A stretch of 64,000 nucleotides of DNA, taken from JAEXOD01 sp963667875 (GTDB lineage: Bacteria > Bacteroidota > Ignavibacteria > Ignavibacteriales > Melioribacteraceae). The stretch covers positions 1-64,000 of the forward strand of contig CAXXGC010000004.1 of assembly GCA_963667875.2 (NCBI GenBank), written 5' to 3'. The translations under genes and the position numbers were made by a program. Positions within the stretch are counted from its first letter, which is position 1; each line of letters starts with the position of its first letter. Under the pieces are notes generated by a model. It was given only the letters and a program-made list of their open reading frames with translations, did not search any database and had not been told where the DNA came from. This document shows, piece by piece, positions 45,635-56,170 of this stretch.

Positions 45635-47881
45635 ATGAAAAAACTATATTTTTGCTTTGCCATATTTATTTATTTTTTGTTTTCCAATTATTTATTTGCA
45701 CAACAAAATAAATTAATAAACAATGTTAACGAAGCAAAAATAGATTCAATATTATCATTAATGACCACAGAAGAAAAATGTGGTCAGTTAATTCAATTTT
45801 CAATTAATTGGTGGGATAATTACGGTATTTGCTCAATTAAACCAGAGCATAAAGAATTAATTAAAAAAGGGTTAATTGGTTCGTTTTTAAATGTATTTGG
45901 AGCCGATTTTTCAGAAGAGCTTCAAAAAACTGCAGTTACTGAATCGCGATTAAAGATTCCTTTACTTTTTGCTTTTGATGTGATTCACGGATTTAAAACC
46001 ATTTTTCCTGTTCCTTTGGCAGAAGCTTCCAGTTGGGATATGAATAATATTTTTAACTCATCAAAATATCAAGCAATTGAAGCTGCATCAAACGGAATTC
46101 ATTGGACTTTTAATCCGATGGTTGATATTGCAAGAGATCCTCGTTGGGGAAGAATAGTTGAAGGAGCCGGTGAAGATCCTTACTTGGGATCGCAAATTGC
46201 TATACAACGGATTAAAGGTTATCAGGGTGATGATTTTAACTCCCCTTTTAGCATAATTGCTTGCCCAAAACATTTTGCTGCTTATGGTGCTGCCGAAGGT
46301 GGACGTGACTATAACTCGGTTGATATTTCTTTACGTACTTTATATAATGTTTATTTGCCTCCTTTTTTTGCCGCTATTTATCAAGGTGCAGGTTCTATTA
46401 TGTGTTCCTTTAATGAAATTTCAGGAATTCCCTCTTCTGCAAACAAACAATTATTATCTGATATTTTAAAGGACGAACAAGGGTTTAAAGGTTTAGTTGT
46501 TAGTGACTGGAATTCCATAGGCGAACTAATGCAACACGGTATTGCAAAGGATGAATCCGAAGCGGCTTTACTTTCAATTAAAGCCGGGGTTGATATTGAT
46601 ATGGAATCTTCAATCTATTTTAATCAACTTGCTAAATTAGTACATGATGGTATAATTAATTCCTCGCTGTTAGATGAAGCAGTTAAACGAGTATTACGAA
46701 TTAAATTTATTTTAGGATTATTTGATAACCCTTACAAATATTGTAATAAGGATAATGAAACTAAGAACACTCTTTCAAAAGAATCAATTAATGCGGCTTA
46801 TGAATCAGCCAAAAGATCTATTGTACTATTAAAAAACAACAATAATTTATTACCTTTTAAAAAGAACTATAAATCAATTGCGGTTATTGGACCGCTTGCT
46901 AATTCAAAACGTAATCCTTTGGGTTCATGGGAACAACTTGGCGACTCTAATAACGTTATAACTTTATTAGAAGGAATTAAAAATAAAGTATCAGATAATA
47001 CAAAAATTTACTTTACTGAAGGTTGTTCAATCTCGGGAAATTCCGAAAAAGGATTTGATGATGCTATACAATTAGCAAAAGATTGTGATTATGTAATTTT
47101 AGCTTTGGGTGAAGATGCTAAAATGAGTGGTGAATCAAGATGTAGATCCGATATAAATTTACCCGGAGGTCAAGAAAAGTTAGCAAAAGAAATTTATAAA
47201 ATTAATAAAAATGTGGTCGTAATTTTAATGAATGGCAGACCATTAACTATATCTTGGCTTGATGAAAATATCCCTTCTATTTTGGAAACTTGGTTTTTAG
47301 GTTTACAAACCGGTAATGCAATTGCTGACGTTATATTTGGGGATTATAATCCTTCCGGTAAATTACCTATCACATTTCCCCGCTCAGTTGGTCAAATACC
47401 CATATATTATAATCATAAAAATGGTGGACGGCCGGCAAATGAAGATTTAAAAAATTTAAGTTCTCGTTATTTAGATTTACCAATTACTCCTTTATATCCT
47501 TTTGGATATGGACTAAGTTATTCAAAATTTACTTATACTAACCTTTTATTAAACAAATCACAATTTGGATTTAAAGACTCGATAATAATTAGCGTTGATG
47601 TTACAAATGAAAGCAATATTGATGGTGAAGAAGTAATACAACTTTATATTCAAGATATTAACTCCTCGGTAACTAGACCTGTGAAGGAGCTAAAAGGTTT
47701 TAATAAAGTATATATTCCTGCAAACACTACTGTTTCGGTTTCATTTTCTTTATCTTCTGAAAATTTAGCTTTTTATTCAATTAATAACAAAATGGAATCA
47801 GAACCCGGATTTTTTAATGTTTATGTTGGGGGTAATTCAATGGATTTATTGAACTCGAAATTTGAATTACTAAAAGATTAA
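45635..47881 (+). CDS. GH3 beta-glucosidase (BglX type)
   Basis: 748 aa, signal peptide (about 1-22, NYLFAQQ). Three domains: TIM barrel with nucleophile Asp291 (LVVSDWNSIGEL), alpha/beta sandwich with an acid/base region LGEDAKMSGESRCRSDINLPGGQ (split family motif), and a C-terminal fibronectin-like domain (about 640-748, GEEVIQLYIQD ... KELKGFNKV). BglX-type enzymes hydrolyse cello- and laminari-oligosaccharides in the periplasm. A 169-base gap follows, in which I see no terminator or clear promoter. Confidence 0.92.
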   Translation: MKKLYFCFAIFIYFLFSNYLFAQQNKLINNVNEAKIDSILSLMTTEEKCGQLIQFSINWWDNYGICSIKPEHKELIKKGLIGSFLNVFGADFSEELQKTAVTESRLKIPLLFAFDVIHGFKTIFPVPLAEASSWDMNNIFNSSKYQAIEAASNGIHWTFNPMVDIARDPRWGRIVEGAGEDPYLGSQIAIQRIKGYQGDDFNSPFSIIACPKHFAAYGAAEGGRDYNSVDISLRTLYNVYLPPFFAAIYQGAGSIMCSFNEISGIPSSANKQLLSDILKDEQGFKGLVVSDWNSIGELMQHGIAKDESEAALLSIKAGVDIDMESSIYFNQLAKLVHDGIINSSLLDEAVKRVLRIKFILGLFDNPYKYCNKDNETKNTLSKESINAAYESAKRSIVLLKNNNNLLPFKKNYKSIAVIGPLANSKRNPLGSWEQLGDSNNVITLLEGIKNKVSDNTKIYFTEGCSISGNSEKGFDDAIQLAKDCDYVILALGEDAKMSGESRCRSDINLPGGQEKLAKEIYKINKNVVVILMNGRPLTISWLDENIPSILETWFLGLQTGNAIADVIFGDYNPSGKLPITFPRSVGQIPIYYNHKNGGRPANEDLKNLSSRYLDLPITPLYPFGYGLSYSKFTYTNLLLNKSQFGFKDSIIISVDVTNESNIDGEEVIQLYIQDINSSVTRPVKELKGFNKVYIPANTTVSVSFSLSSENLAFYSINNKMESEPGFFNVYVGGNSMDLLNSKFELLKD

Positions 47882-48050
47882 GTTAAACAGTTTAATATTT
47901 ATGATTTTTCAGTTTTAGGCAGATTATAACATTTATTTAATTGAAGAATGAGTGTATCTTATTTTTATCAAATTAACTCCAAAAGAATATTGTGCTATTT
48001 GGGAACTAATAATGGCTTTTACATTAAAGAATTTATGAAATAGAGGAATT

Positions 48051-49397
48051 ATGAAATTGTTAAAATATTTGATTTTGATTGGAATCGTTTTTTTTATCGG
48101 TTGCAGCGAAGATAAAACCGAATATAGTTATCCAAATGTGATTTCTGGAAGAATAACTGACAACAATAACAATCCGCTTGGCAGAGCTGCTGTTTTTTTA
48201 GCTACCAAACCTGATATGAATCCCGTATGGACAAATGATAATGGATATTTTAGGATGGAAAATGTTCCCGAAGATAAACACCGCTTGCGTATATCAAGGG
48301 TTGGTTATCAAACTACCGAAATTGAAGTTCCGTCTGCCGTAAATGGTATTTCCTCCATAAATGCATCCTTAACTAAAGTTGTTTATGACGTCCCATCAGT
48401 AAAACCACAAAGCAAAGGTCCTGTACGAATTAATAATAAAAAACTTGAAGTTGATTTTGATGGAGATGGAGTATATACAAACTTCTTGGTTAAAGGAGTT
48501 GCATTTTCCCCTACTCCCATTGGTGATCAACCAATAACTAATGCTCTGTTAGATAGATGTATTACTTACTTAAAAGATTTAAATGCTAATACTGTTAGAA
48601 CTTATTCAGGAGCAGATAAATACTTTTTAACAAAAGCCGGTGAAAATAATATTTCAGTTATATTAAGTTTTTGGGTTGATTATACATTAAACTTATCGGA
48701 TACAACTGTTCGTAAAACTATTATTGAACAATTTGAACAATTTGTAATAGAATATAAAGACTATAAAGCTGTTTTGATTTGGAATTTAGGCAATGAACAA
48801 AACTATCGAAACGGAAATAATGCAAATTGGTATACTTTATGTCAAGAGCTTGCAATTGCCGCATATAAAATTGAAGGCGAAAAATATCACCCCGTTTCAA
48901 TTAATAATGGTAATTTTAATAACATTGGCAACAGAGGAATGTCGGCCGATGATGGTTACCTTACATATATTGATCTTTGGGCTTCCAACTTATATCAATG
49001 GGATTTAGGCCCAAATTTATTAACTTATAAAAATGCTTCAAATAAACCGGTTGTACTTACCGAATGGGGCATTGACGCGTTAGATGATAGAACTAAAACC
49101 GAATATCAACAAATACAGGCAGATTTTATCCTTTCCAATTGGATTCAGATACGTTCGTCAAGTGATTATTGTATTGGAGGTACCGTTTTTGAATTTACTG
49201 ATGAGTGGTGGAAAGATACTGATCCGTGGTCACACGAAAATTATGGCGGATACCAAACAAATACACACCCTGATGGATTTTCAAATGAAGAATTCTGGGG
49301 ACTTATCTCATTATCCCCCGATTCCGACAATGATGGCTTAGATGAATGGACTCCAAGAAAGGCATTTTATACAGTTCAAACAATGTTTAGAAACTAA
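48051..49397 (+). CDS. Lipoprotein clan GH-A glycoside hydrolase with CarboxypepD_reg domain
   Basis: 448 aa. Lipobox FFIGCS (Cys18). A CarboxypepD_reg/CNA-B-like domain (about 28-110, ISGRITDNNNNPLGRAAV) precedes a TIM barrel. Acid/base is likely Glu249 in IWNLGNEQN and nucleophile Glu338 in VVLTEWGID. The layout resembles GH2-type catalytic barrels and beta-1,3-glucan-active GH-A families (GH17/GH72-like), but I cannot fix the family. It ends with a DxDxDG calcium-like loop (SDNDGLDEW). The lipid anchor suggests the outer membrane. Fifteen bases before GH5. Confidence 0.75.
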   Translation: MKLLKYLILIGIVFFIGCSEDKTEYSYPNVISGRITDNNNNPLGRAAVFLATKPDMNPVWTNDNGYFRMENVPEDKHRLRISRVGYQTTEIEVPSAVNGISSINASLTKVVYDVPSVKPQSKGPVRINNKKLEVDFDGDGVYTNFLVKGVAFSPTPIGDQPITNALLDRCITYLKDLNANTVRTYSGADKYFLTKAGENNISVILSFWVDYTLNLSDTTVRKTIIEQFEQFVIEYKDYKAVLIWNLGNEQNYRNGNNANWYTLCQELAIAAYKIEGEKYHPVSINNGNFNNIGNRGMSADDGYLTYIDLWASNLYQWDLGPNLLTYKNASNKPVVLTEWGIDALDDRTKTEYQQIQADFILSNWIQIRSSSDYCIGGTVFEFTDEWWKDTDPWSHENYGGYQTNTHPDGFSNEEFWGLISLSPDSDNDGLDEWTPRKAFYTVQTMFRN

Positions 49398-49411
49398 TTT
49401 TTGGTAAAAAT

Positions 49412-50635
49412 ATGAATGTCATTTCAAAATTATTTTATTTAGCTTGTTTGACACTAATATTATCAAGCTCTGTTTATTGTCAAATGGAAAGATATATTAC
49501 TTCAAAAGGTAACCAAATAATTGATTTAGATGGTAAACCAATATTACTTAAAGGAATTAATCTTGGAAATTGGCTTGTTCCGGAAGGTTATTTTATTAAG
49601 TTTAAAGAAGTTAACTCACCTAATAGGATTTATAACTTTTTTAACACCTTAATTGGCCCGGCTGAAGCAAGAAAATTTTGGAACACATATAGAGAAAATT
49701 ATATTACTTTTGATGATATAAAAAAAATCAAGTTGCTCGGGTTTAACTCAATTCGTATTCCTTTTCATTATTCACTGTTTATTAAAGAAGATGATAATAA
49801 ACTTGAAGGGATTGGTTATCAGTTAATAGACAACCTTGTAAAATGGTGCAAAGAAGAATCTATTTATTTATTATTAGATATGCATTGTGCCCCCGGTGGA
49901 CAAACCGGTGATAATATTGATGATAGTTATGGTTATCCTTTTTTATTTGATAATATTGAAGACCAGATAAACACTATTGCAATCTGGAAAAAATTAGCCG
50001 CAATTTATGCAAATGAACCTATTATTTTAGGCTACGATTTTTTAAATGAACCAATAGCCCATTATTTTGATAAAGAAAAGCTTAATCCAAAATTAGAGCC
50101 GTTTTTTAAAAAATTAACCGAAGAAATTAGAACTGTTGATAAAAACCATCTTGTTTTTATTGCCGGAGCTCAATGGAATTCTAATTTTGCAGTATTTGGA
50201 CCTCCTTTTGATTCAAAATCTGTTTATACATTCCATAAATATTGGACTGCTACAACTAAAGATGTTATTCAGGATTATATTGATTATAGTACAAAATATA
50301 ATGTACCAATTTATTTAGGTGAAAGTGGTGAAAACACTAATCAATGGATAAAAGAATTTAGAACTGTTTTAGAAGAAAACAATATTGGATGGTGTTTTTG
50401 GCCTTATAAAAAAATGGATTCAGATAGATGTGTATTATCAATTAATAAAACTACTGATTTTGATAGTATTATCACTTTTGCAAATAAAAATTGTGTTTCT
50501 TACGAAGAAATACGAAATAATCATCCAAATCAAGAAACTATTAAAAAAGCTCTCACCGATTATCTCGAAAATATGAAATTAAATAACTGCGTAATAAATT
50601 ATGAATATCTTGAAGCTTTAGGATTAAAAAAATAA
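49412..50635 (+). CDS. GH5 exo-/endo-beta-glucanase
   Basis: 407 aa, signal peptide (about 1-24, SVYCQ). Catalytic Glu213 in YDFLNEPIA (acid/base) and Glu304 in IYLGESGEN (nucleophile). The N-terminal LLKGINLGNWLVPEGYF (46-62) is like fungal-type exo-beta-1,3-glucanases. RIPFHY and LLLDMHCAPGGQ are further conserved parts. No CBM and no sorting tail, so it is probably periplasmic, trimming imported oligosaccharides. Substrate inferred as beta-1,3- or beta-1,6-glucan from this resemblance. Confidence 0.88.
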   Translation: MNVISKLFYLACLTLILSSSVYCQMERYITSKGNQIIDLDGKPILLKGINLGNWLVPEGYFIKFKEVNSPNRIYNFFNTLIGPAEARKFWNTYRENYITFDDIKKIKLLGFNSIRIPFHYSLFIKEDDNKLEGIGYQLIDNLVKWCKEESIYLLLDMHCAPGGQTGDNIDDSYGYPFLFDNIEDQINTIAIWKKLAAIYANEPIILGYDFLNEPIAHYFDKEKLNPKLEPFFKKLTEEIRTVDKNHLVFIAGAQWNSNFAVFGPPFDSKSVYTFHKYWTATTKDVIQDYIDYSTKYNVPIYLGESGENTNQWIKEFRTVLEENNIGWCFWPYKKMDSDRCVLSINKTTDFDSIITFANKNCVSYEEIRNNHPNQETIKKALTDYLENMKLNNCVINYEYLEALGLKK

Positions 50636-50718
50636 AGAATAATAACTTTTATTTTTGTGCTTATTTATTAATATTTTTGCAATACTAATTTTTAATATTT
50701 GATTAAGGGAATTAAATT

Positions 50719-53220
50719 ATGAAAAAGTATTCATTTGGATTTCTATTTACATTAATATTTTTATCAAATTTATTTAGCTGTATTTATGCTCAAGAATCTT
50801 ATCCCTATCAGGATAAAAATTTATCTATAGACAAAAGAGTTGAAAATCTTCTTCAATTATTAACTATTGAAGAAAAAATCAGCATGCTTGGTGGTACAGG
50901 TTTTGCGACTGTACCAATTGAACGATTAAATATTCCTCCGTTAAATATGACTGACGGGCCTTTGGGTGTTAGATGGGACGAATCAACCGCATTCCCCTCT
51001 TGCATATCAATGGCCTCCACATGGGAACCGGGATTAATATATAAAATAGGCAAAGCAATTGGCCAAGAGGTAAAAGCCAAAGAAAGACATGTTATTTTAG
51101 GTCCATGCGTAAACATTGCCCGTATTCCACAGGGCGGCCGAAATTTTGAATCTTATGGTGAAGATCCTTGGTTAACTTCAAGAATGGGAGTTGAATATAT
51201 AAAAGGAGTTCAAAGTGAAAATGTTGTTGCTACTGTAAAACATTTTGCTTGTAATAATCAAGAACACCAGAGAGATTTTGTAAATACATTGGTCGATAAA
51301 CGTGCATTATATGAAATATATCTACCCGCTTTTAAAGCTGCTGTTAAAGAGGCTGATGTATATTCTGTTATGTCTGCCTATAATAAAATTAACGACTATT
51401 ATGCAAGTGAAAATTCTGTTTTATTGATTGATATATTAAAAAATGAATGGGGATTTAAAGGTTTTGTTATGTCCGATTGGGGTGCAGTTCACAGCTCGCT
51501 GCCAACATTTAACAATGGTTTAGATTTGGAAATGCCGACCGGTAAATATATGAACTCCAATTCCCTTTTATCCAAAATTGAAGATGGTGAATTACAATTA
51601 TCAAAATTGAATGATAAAGTAGCCCGAATATTAACTGTAATGTTTAAAATTGGTCTTTTTGATAATTATCAATACGATAAAACAAAATTAAACAACGATG
51701 AACACAAAAAACTTGCTTATGAAAGTGCAGTTAAAGGAATTGTATTATTAAAAAATAAATCCGGAATTCTCCCTATTATTACTGATAAAGTTAGGTCTAT
51801 TGCAGTTATAGGGCCAAATGCCGATTGTTCAAGAATTGGCGGCGGCGGCAGTTCGCAATTAACACCATTTTATTCTGTTTCGCCTTTAAAGGCACTTCAG
51901 GAGAAAATTGGAAAGGACGTAGAAATATCTTACGCTCCTGGAGTTATAATGGATGGTGACGCTCCAACCATTGATGAAAAATATTTTTTTACCGATGAAA
52001 ATGGTGAAAATAATGGTATAAAGGTTAGTTATTTTGATAACGTATCTCTTTCCGGCGAACCTAAAGTTGTTTTAACGGAAAAATCTATTAATCATGTTTG
52101 GAATGGTAATAAACCAAATGAAAATATACCCCAAGATATTTTCTCTGCAAGATGGGAAGGATATTTGAAAGCTCCTAAAACAGGTAAATATATACTAAAT
52201 GTTGCTAGTGACGATGGTGTTAGATTTTATGTTAATGATAAATTATTAATTGATGACTGGAAAGATCATGGCGAGATGACTAATTTTGTTGATTTTGAAA
52301 TGGAGCAGAACAAATTATATAAAATTACACTTGAGTATTACGAAAATGTTGGTGATGCAATTGTAAAACTTGGATGGCAGTTACCTGGTAATGATTTGTT
52401 AAGTCAAGCTTTGGATGTGGCTAAATCAAGTGATTTGGTTGTATTGTTTGTTGGTACTTCAAAACATTTTGAATCGGAAGGAAAAGATCGCGAAAGTTTA
52501 GCCTTACCAAATAATCAGGACGAATTAATTGAAGCCGTTCAAAAAGTCAACAAAAATTTAGTGGTTGTTGTCACATCCGGTTCTCCGGTATTGATGGATA
52601 AATGGATTGATAAATCAACTGCTGTTTTGCAAACATGGTTTGCCGGACAAGAGATTGGAAACGCAATTGCTGATGTTTTAATTGGGAACTTTAATCCTTC
52701 AGGGAAATTACCCATAACATATCCCAATAAATGGGAAGATTGTTCTGCATTTTCATCATATTTAAAAGAAGATGGTATTACTAGTTATACAGACGGTATT
52801 TATGTTGGTTACAGATATTTTGAAAAAAATAATATAAAACCTCTATTCCCTTTTGGCTTTGGTTTATCTTATACAACTTTTCAGTATTCCGATCTAAACG
52901 TAATACAAACAGGAAAGGATGTAAAAATTACATATAAAATCAAAAATATTGGTGAAGTTAAAGGAGCTGAAGTTTCACAATTATATGTTCAAGCAGTTGA
53001 TTCTAAAATTGACAGAGCAAATAAAGAATTAAAAGGATTTAATAAAGTATATCTAAATCCAAAAGAAGAAGCTGTAATTGAATTAACATTAAATGCAGAT
53101 GCGTTGAAGTATTTTGATGTAGAAGCTAATGATTGGAAATTTGAAAAATGCAAGTATAACCTATTAATTGGCAGTTCATCTGTGAATATTAAGCTTAATA
53201 AAGAAATAGAATTTAAATAA
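50719..53220 (+). CDS. GH3 beta-glucosidase with inserted PA14 domain
   Basis: 833 aa, signal peptide (about 1-24). Barrel nucleophile Asp253 in GFVMSDWGAV. A PA14 domain is inserted in the second domain at about 433-555 (YLKAPKTGKYILNVASDDGVRFYVN), as in yeast-type beta-glucosidases, where it shapes the active site. The split second domain resumes with LVVLFVGTSKHFESEGKDRESLALP (acid/base Glu region), and a C-terminal fibronectin-like domain ends it. An 83-base gap with a possible Bacteroidota-type -7 element precedes it. The stop abuts the ATG of the next gene. Confidence 0.92.
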   Translation: MKKYSFGFLFTLIFLSNLFSCIYAQESYPYQDKNLSIDKRVENLLQLLTIEEKISMLGGTGFATVPIERLNIPPLNMTDGPLGVRWDESTAFPSCISMASTWEPGLIYKIGKAIGQEVKAKERHVILGPCVNIARIPQGGRNFESYGEDPWLTSRMGVEYIKGVQSENVVATVKHFACNNQEHQRDFVNTLVDKRALYEIYLPAFKAAVKEADVYSVMSAYNKINDYYASENSVLLIDILKNEWGFKGFVMSDWGAVHSSLPTFNNGLDLEMPTGKYMNSNSLLSKIEDGELQLSKLNDKVARILTVMFKIGLFDNYQYDKTKLNNDEHKKLAYESAVKGIVLLKNKSGILPIITDKVRSIAVIGPNADCSRIGGGGSSQLTPFYSVSPLKALQEKIGKDVEISYAPGVIMDGDAPTIDEKYFFTDENGENNGIKVSYFDNVSLSGEPKVVLTEKSINHVWNGNKPNENIPQDIFSARWEGYLKAPKTGKYILNVASDDGVRFYVNDKLLIDDWKDHGEMTNFVDFEMEQNKLYKITLEYYENVGDAIVKLGWQLPGNDLLSQALDVAKSSDLVVLFVGTSKHFESEGKDRESLALPNNQDELIEAVQKVNKNLVVVVTSGSPVLMDKWIDKSTAVLQTWFAGQEIGNAIADVLIGNFNPSGKLPITYPNKWEDCSAFSSYLKEDGITSYTDGIYVGYRYFEKNNIKPLFPFGFGLSYTTFQYSDLNVIQTGKDVKITYKIKNIGEVKGAEVSQLYVQAVDSKIDRANKELKGFNKVYLNPKEEAVIELTLNADALKYFDVEANDWKFEKCKYNLLIGSSSVNIKLNKEIEFK

Positions 53221-56166
53221 ATGCTAAAGAGACAAATATTTATATTTTTTATAATTAATATTACGGTTTGTTTTTCTCAAAATTTTACAGGCGGTTATGT
53301 TTTTAATATGCCGCCTTCGGATTCAACTACACAAATATTCCTCCCCAATTTTCCTATTTCTTCCATTGGGGGAAACAATTTTGTGCAAATAAACCCCAAT
53401 GGTAACTTTGAAATTAATGGGAACAGAATAAGATTTTGGGGTGGTAACTTAGCAGCCGAAGGAGACTTTCCGGCTAAAACACAAGCCGCCAATATTGCCG
53501 GCAGAATGAGAAAAATGGGTTTTAATTTAATGCGATTTCATCACATGGATAACCCCTGGTCTTCCGGTTCGTTATTTTATCAAACTCCAAATACCAGAAC
53601 ATTTAATGTATCAAATTTTGACAAATTTGAATATTTTTTTAGTAAATTAAAAGAAAATGGGATATACTCTAATATTAACCTGCATGTAGGCAGAACATTT
53701 AGATCCTCTGATGGTGTAGCATCCGCAGATTCCTTACCCGAATTTAGCAAAGGGGTTACTTTTTTTGACAGACAATTAATTGCTCTGCAAAAAGAATATG
53801 CGTTTCAGTTATTAACACATATGAATCCATACACCGGATTAAGCTTGGTTGATGATCCTGCAATGGCGATGGTCGAAATAACAAATGAAAACTCCCTTTT
53901 CCGCATGTGGCATGATGGTAAATTAAAACCATTTAACCAAGGCGGGATATTAATTCAACGTCATAATAAGTGCTTAGATAGTTTATGGAATAATTTTTTA
54001 TTGGTTAAATATGGGAATACCGAACAGCTCCAAAATTCGTGGAATCAAGGAATAATTCCTGCCGGGACAATAAACCAAATAAAAAATAACAATTTTGAGA
54101 CTTTACCAATAACAACTGCCTGGTTTTTGGAATTACATAACGGTGCAGCAGGTTTTATGACAAAAGATATTATTAATCCATTTGTTGGGTTAATGTCTGC
54201 AAAAGTTACAGTTACAAACGGTACCGGAACAGCATGGCACTGTCAATGGAGACAAAGTTCTTTAATATTCAAAAAAGATTCTACGTACATTATTCAATTT
54301 GCGGGCCGTTCGGATTTAGCTAAAACAATAAATGTTGGCTTAATGAATGGTGATGACCCTTACACCTTTTACGGTGGTAAGAATATTCAATTAACACAGC
54401 AATGGCAGGTTTTTTCAATTACGGTTAAATGTCCTGAAAATGTTCCTAATAATGGAAGATTAACTTTTCAGTTTACAAGTTCCGGAACTTATTGGTTTGA
54501 TGAAATATCACTAAAAACATCTCCCATAAATGGTCTTTTAGAAAATGAATCGCTTGAAGCTTTAAATATTAAGCGCAATGATTATACAGATTTAGCCGGT
54601 TTTACTATTAATAGAACAAAAGACATTTCGGAATTTTACATAAAAATAGAAGATGATTATTTTGCTGAAATGCGAAATTATCTAAAAAACACATTAGGGG
54701 TAAAAGTACCAATAGTAGGTACTAACTGGAATATCGGCACACAAGATTTAATTGTTCAATCCAAAATGGATTATTTAGACAATCATGCTTATTGGGATCA
54801 TCCATCCTTTCCAAATATTCCCTGGTCATCAACCGATTGGGTAATTTCAAATACATCAATGACAAAATCAGCCGATAATTCTACTATTACATCTTTATTT
54901 GCCGGTTCAAAATTTAAAGGAAAACCTTACACCATAAGTGAATATAATCATCCATTCCCAAACCGTTTTCAATGTGAAGGGCCTATATTTTTATCTGCAT
55001 ATTCTTCATTTCATGACGCAGATGCTATTATGTATTATAATTATAATGATACATACGACTGGGATACAGATAAAATTTCCGGATATTTTAACATTCATCG
55101 AAATTCTGTTTTTATGGCCTTAAATCCAACAATGGCATATTTATTCAGGAATTTTTATATCTCCCCTTCCTCTGAAAAGATTTATTTAAATTATACAAAA
55201 GATGATATATTAAAAATACCGGCTATTGACAATAATTATTGGGGCGGTTATTCATTTTTTGATTCAAAAGTAGCCTTTTTACATGGTGTTGAAACTGAAT
55301 CGTTTGAAAGTTTAAGTTCTACCAATTTTAGTTCGTTAGAAACCGGAAATCCTTTAATATATAAAACAGATACCGAACAAATTGAATTAAATACATCGGG
55401 TTTATTAACTATTAACACTCCTAAATATATTGGGGTTACCGGTTATTTAAATGAATTTAATAATTGCAGCTTAGGTTCTATTACAATTGTAAACAGTAAT
55501 GATTTTGGAACTCTTACTTGGTTATCGCTGACTAACGATTCATTATCCGTCTCCAAAAAATCGCTTTTAACAATTGTTTCTAAAACACAAAATACAAATA
55601 TGATTTGGAGCGGTACTTCATCAATTAATAATAATTGGGGTTCATCACCCACAAAATTATTTTCAAGTATTTTCTCCCTAAAACTAAACATAAAAGCCGA
55701 TTCAATTATTATTTATCCGCTTTCCCCCACCGGAAACATAACTTCGGATAAATTTAAAATACTTCCTATAAGTGATAATTTATTTGAGTTTTCTATAAAT
55801 CAAAATATCTATCAAACTCCCTGGTTTGGTATTGAAACATTCGGTAATGGAATTTCAGGCGGCATTAATAACGAGACAAAAACAATTAATTGTTATAATT
55901 TAGAACAAAATTATCCAAATCCTTTTAATAATTCAACTACATTTAATTTTACATTAAAAGACAAATGTTTTGTAAAAATTGTTATTTTTGATATTTTGGG
56001 TAACAAAATTAAAACCTTGGTTGAAAATCAATTTAATTCAGGTAATTATTCAACTCAATGGAATTGTACCAACAATAAAAACCAGCCCGTAGCCGGCGGA
56101 ATATATTTTGTTACATTAAAAACTCCTTCATTTTCAAAAACTATTAAAACTTTATTATTGAAATAA
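53221..56166 (+). CDS. Large clan GH-A hydrolase with internal CBM and T9SS tail
   Basis: 981 aa, signal peptide (1-20). A barrel starts with RIRFWGGNLAAEGDFP and MGFNLMRFHHMD (70-110). The acid/base is likely Glu223 (MVEITNENS) and the nucleophile Glu574 (ISEYNHPFP). Between them an inserted CBM4/9-like jelly roll (about 290-440, TAWFLELHNG ... QFTSSGTYWFDEI) splits the barrel. Beta domains (about 690-880) and a T9SS tail (from about 893, NYPNPFNNSTT) follow. GH family not identified; cellulase-like in fold. The only T9SS-tailed enzyme of the right arm, hence surface-located. Its ATG directly follows the GH3 stop with no ribosome-binding site, implying coupled translation. Confidence 0.78.
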   Translation: MLKRQIFIFFIINITVCFSQNFTGGYVFNMPPSDSTTQIFLPNFPISSIGGNNFVQINPNGNFEINGNRIRFWGGNLAAEGDFPAKTQAANIAGRMRKMGFNLMRFHHMDNPWSSGSLFYQTPNTRTFNVSNFDKFEYFFSKLKENGIYSNINLHVGRTFRSSDGVASADSLPEFSKGVTFFDRQLIALQKEYAFQLLTHMNPYTGLSLVDDPAMAMVEITNENSLFRMWHDGKLKPFNQGGILIQRHNKCLDSLWNNFLLVKYGNTEQLQNSWNQGIIPAGTINQIKNNNFETLPITTAWFLELHNGAAGFMTKDIINPFVGLMSAKVTVTNGTGTAWHCQWRQSSLIFKKDSTYIIQFAGRSDLAKTINVGLMNGDDPYTFYGGKNIQLTQQWQVFSITVKCPENVPNNGRLTFQFTSSGTYWFDEISLKTSPINGLLENESLEALNIKRNDYTDLAGFTINRTKDISEFYIKIEDDYFAEMRNYLKNTLGVKVPIVGTNWNIGTQDLIVQSKMDYLDNHAYWDHPSFPNIPWSSTDWVISNTSMTKSADNSTITSLFAGSKFKGKPYTISEYNHPFPNRFQCEGPIFLSAYSSFHDADAIMYYNYNDTYDWDTDKISGYFNIHRNSVFMALNPTMAYLFRNFYISPSSEKIYLNYTKDDILKIPAIDNNYWGGYSFFDSKVAFLHGVETESFESLSSTNFSSLETGNPLIYKTDTEQIELNTSGLLTINTPKYIGVTGYLNEFNNCSLGSITIVNSNDFGTLTWLSLTNDSLSVSKKSLLTIVSKTQNTNMIWSGTSSINNNWGSSPTKLFSSIFSLKLNIKADSIIIYPLSPTGNITSDKFKILPISDNLFEFSINQNIYQTPWFGIETFGNGISGGINNETKTINCYNLEQNYPNPFNNSTTFNFTLKDKCFVKIVIFDILGNKIKTLVENQFNSGNYSTQWNCTNNKNQPVAGGIYFVTLKTPSFSKTIKTLLLK

Positions 56167-56170
56167 TATT

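Noticed and set aside
50655..50679. Bacteroidota-type promoter (TTG and TATTTTTG) before the PA14-containing GH3 gene
   Set aside because: The -7-like element fits TAnnTTTG, but the spacing to the only TTG is about 14 bases, shorter than usual, and such matches are common in AT-rich DNA. Kept only as a remark.
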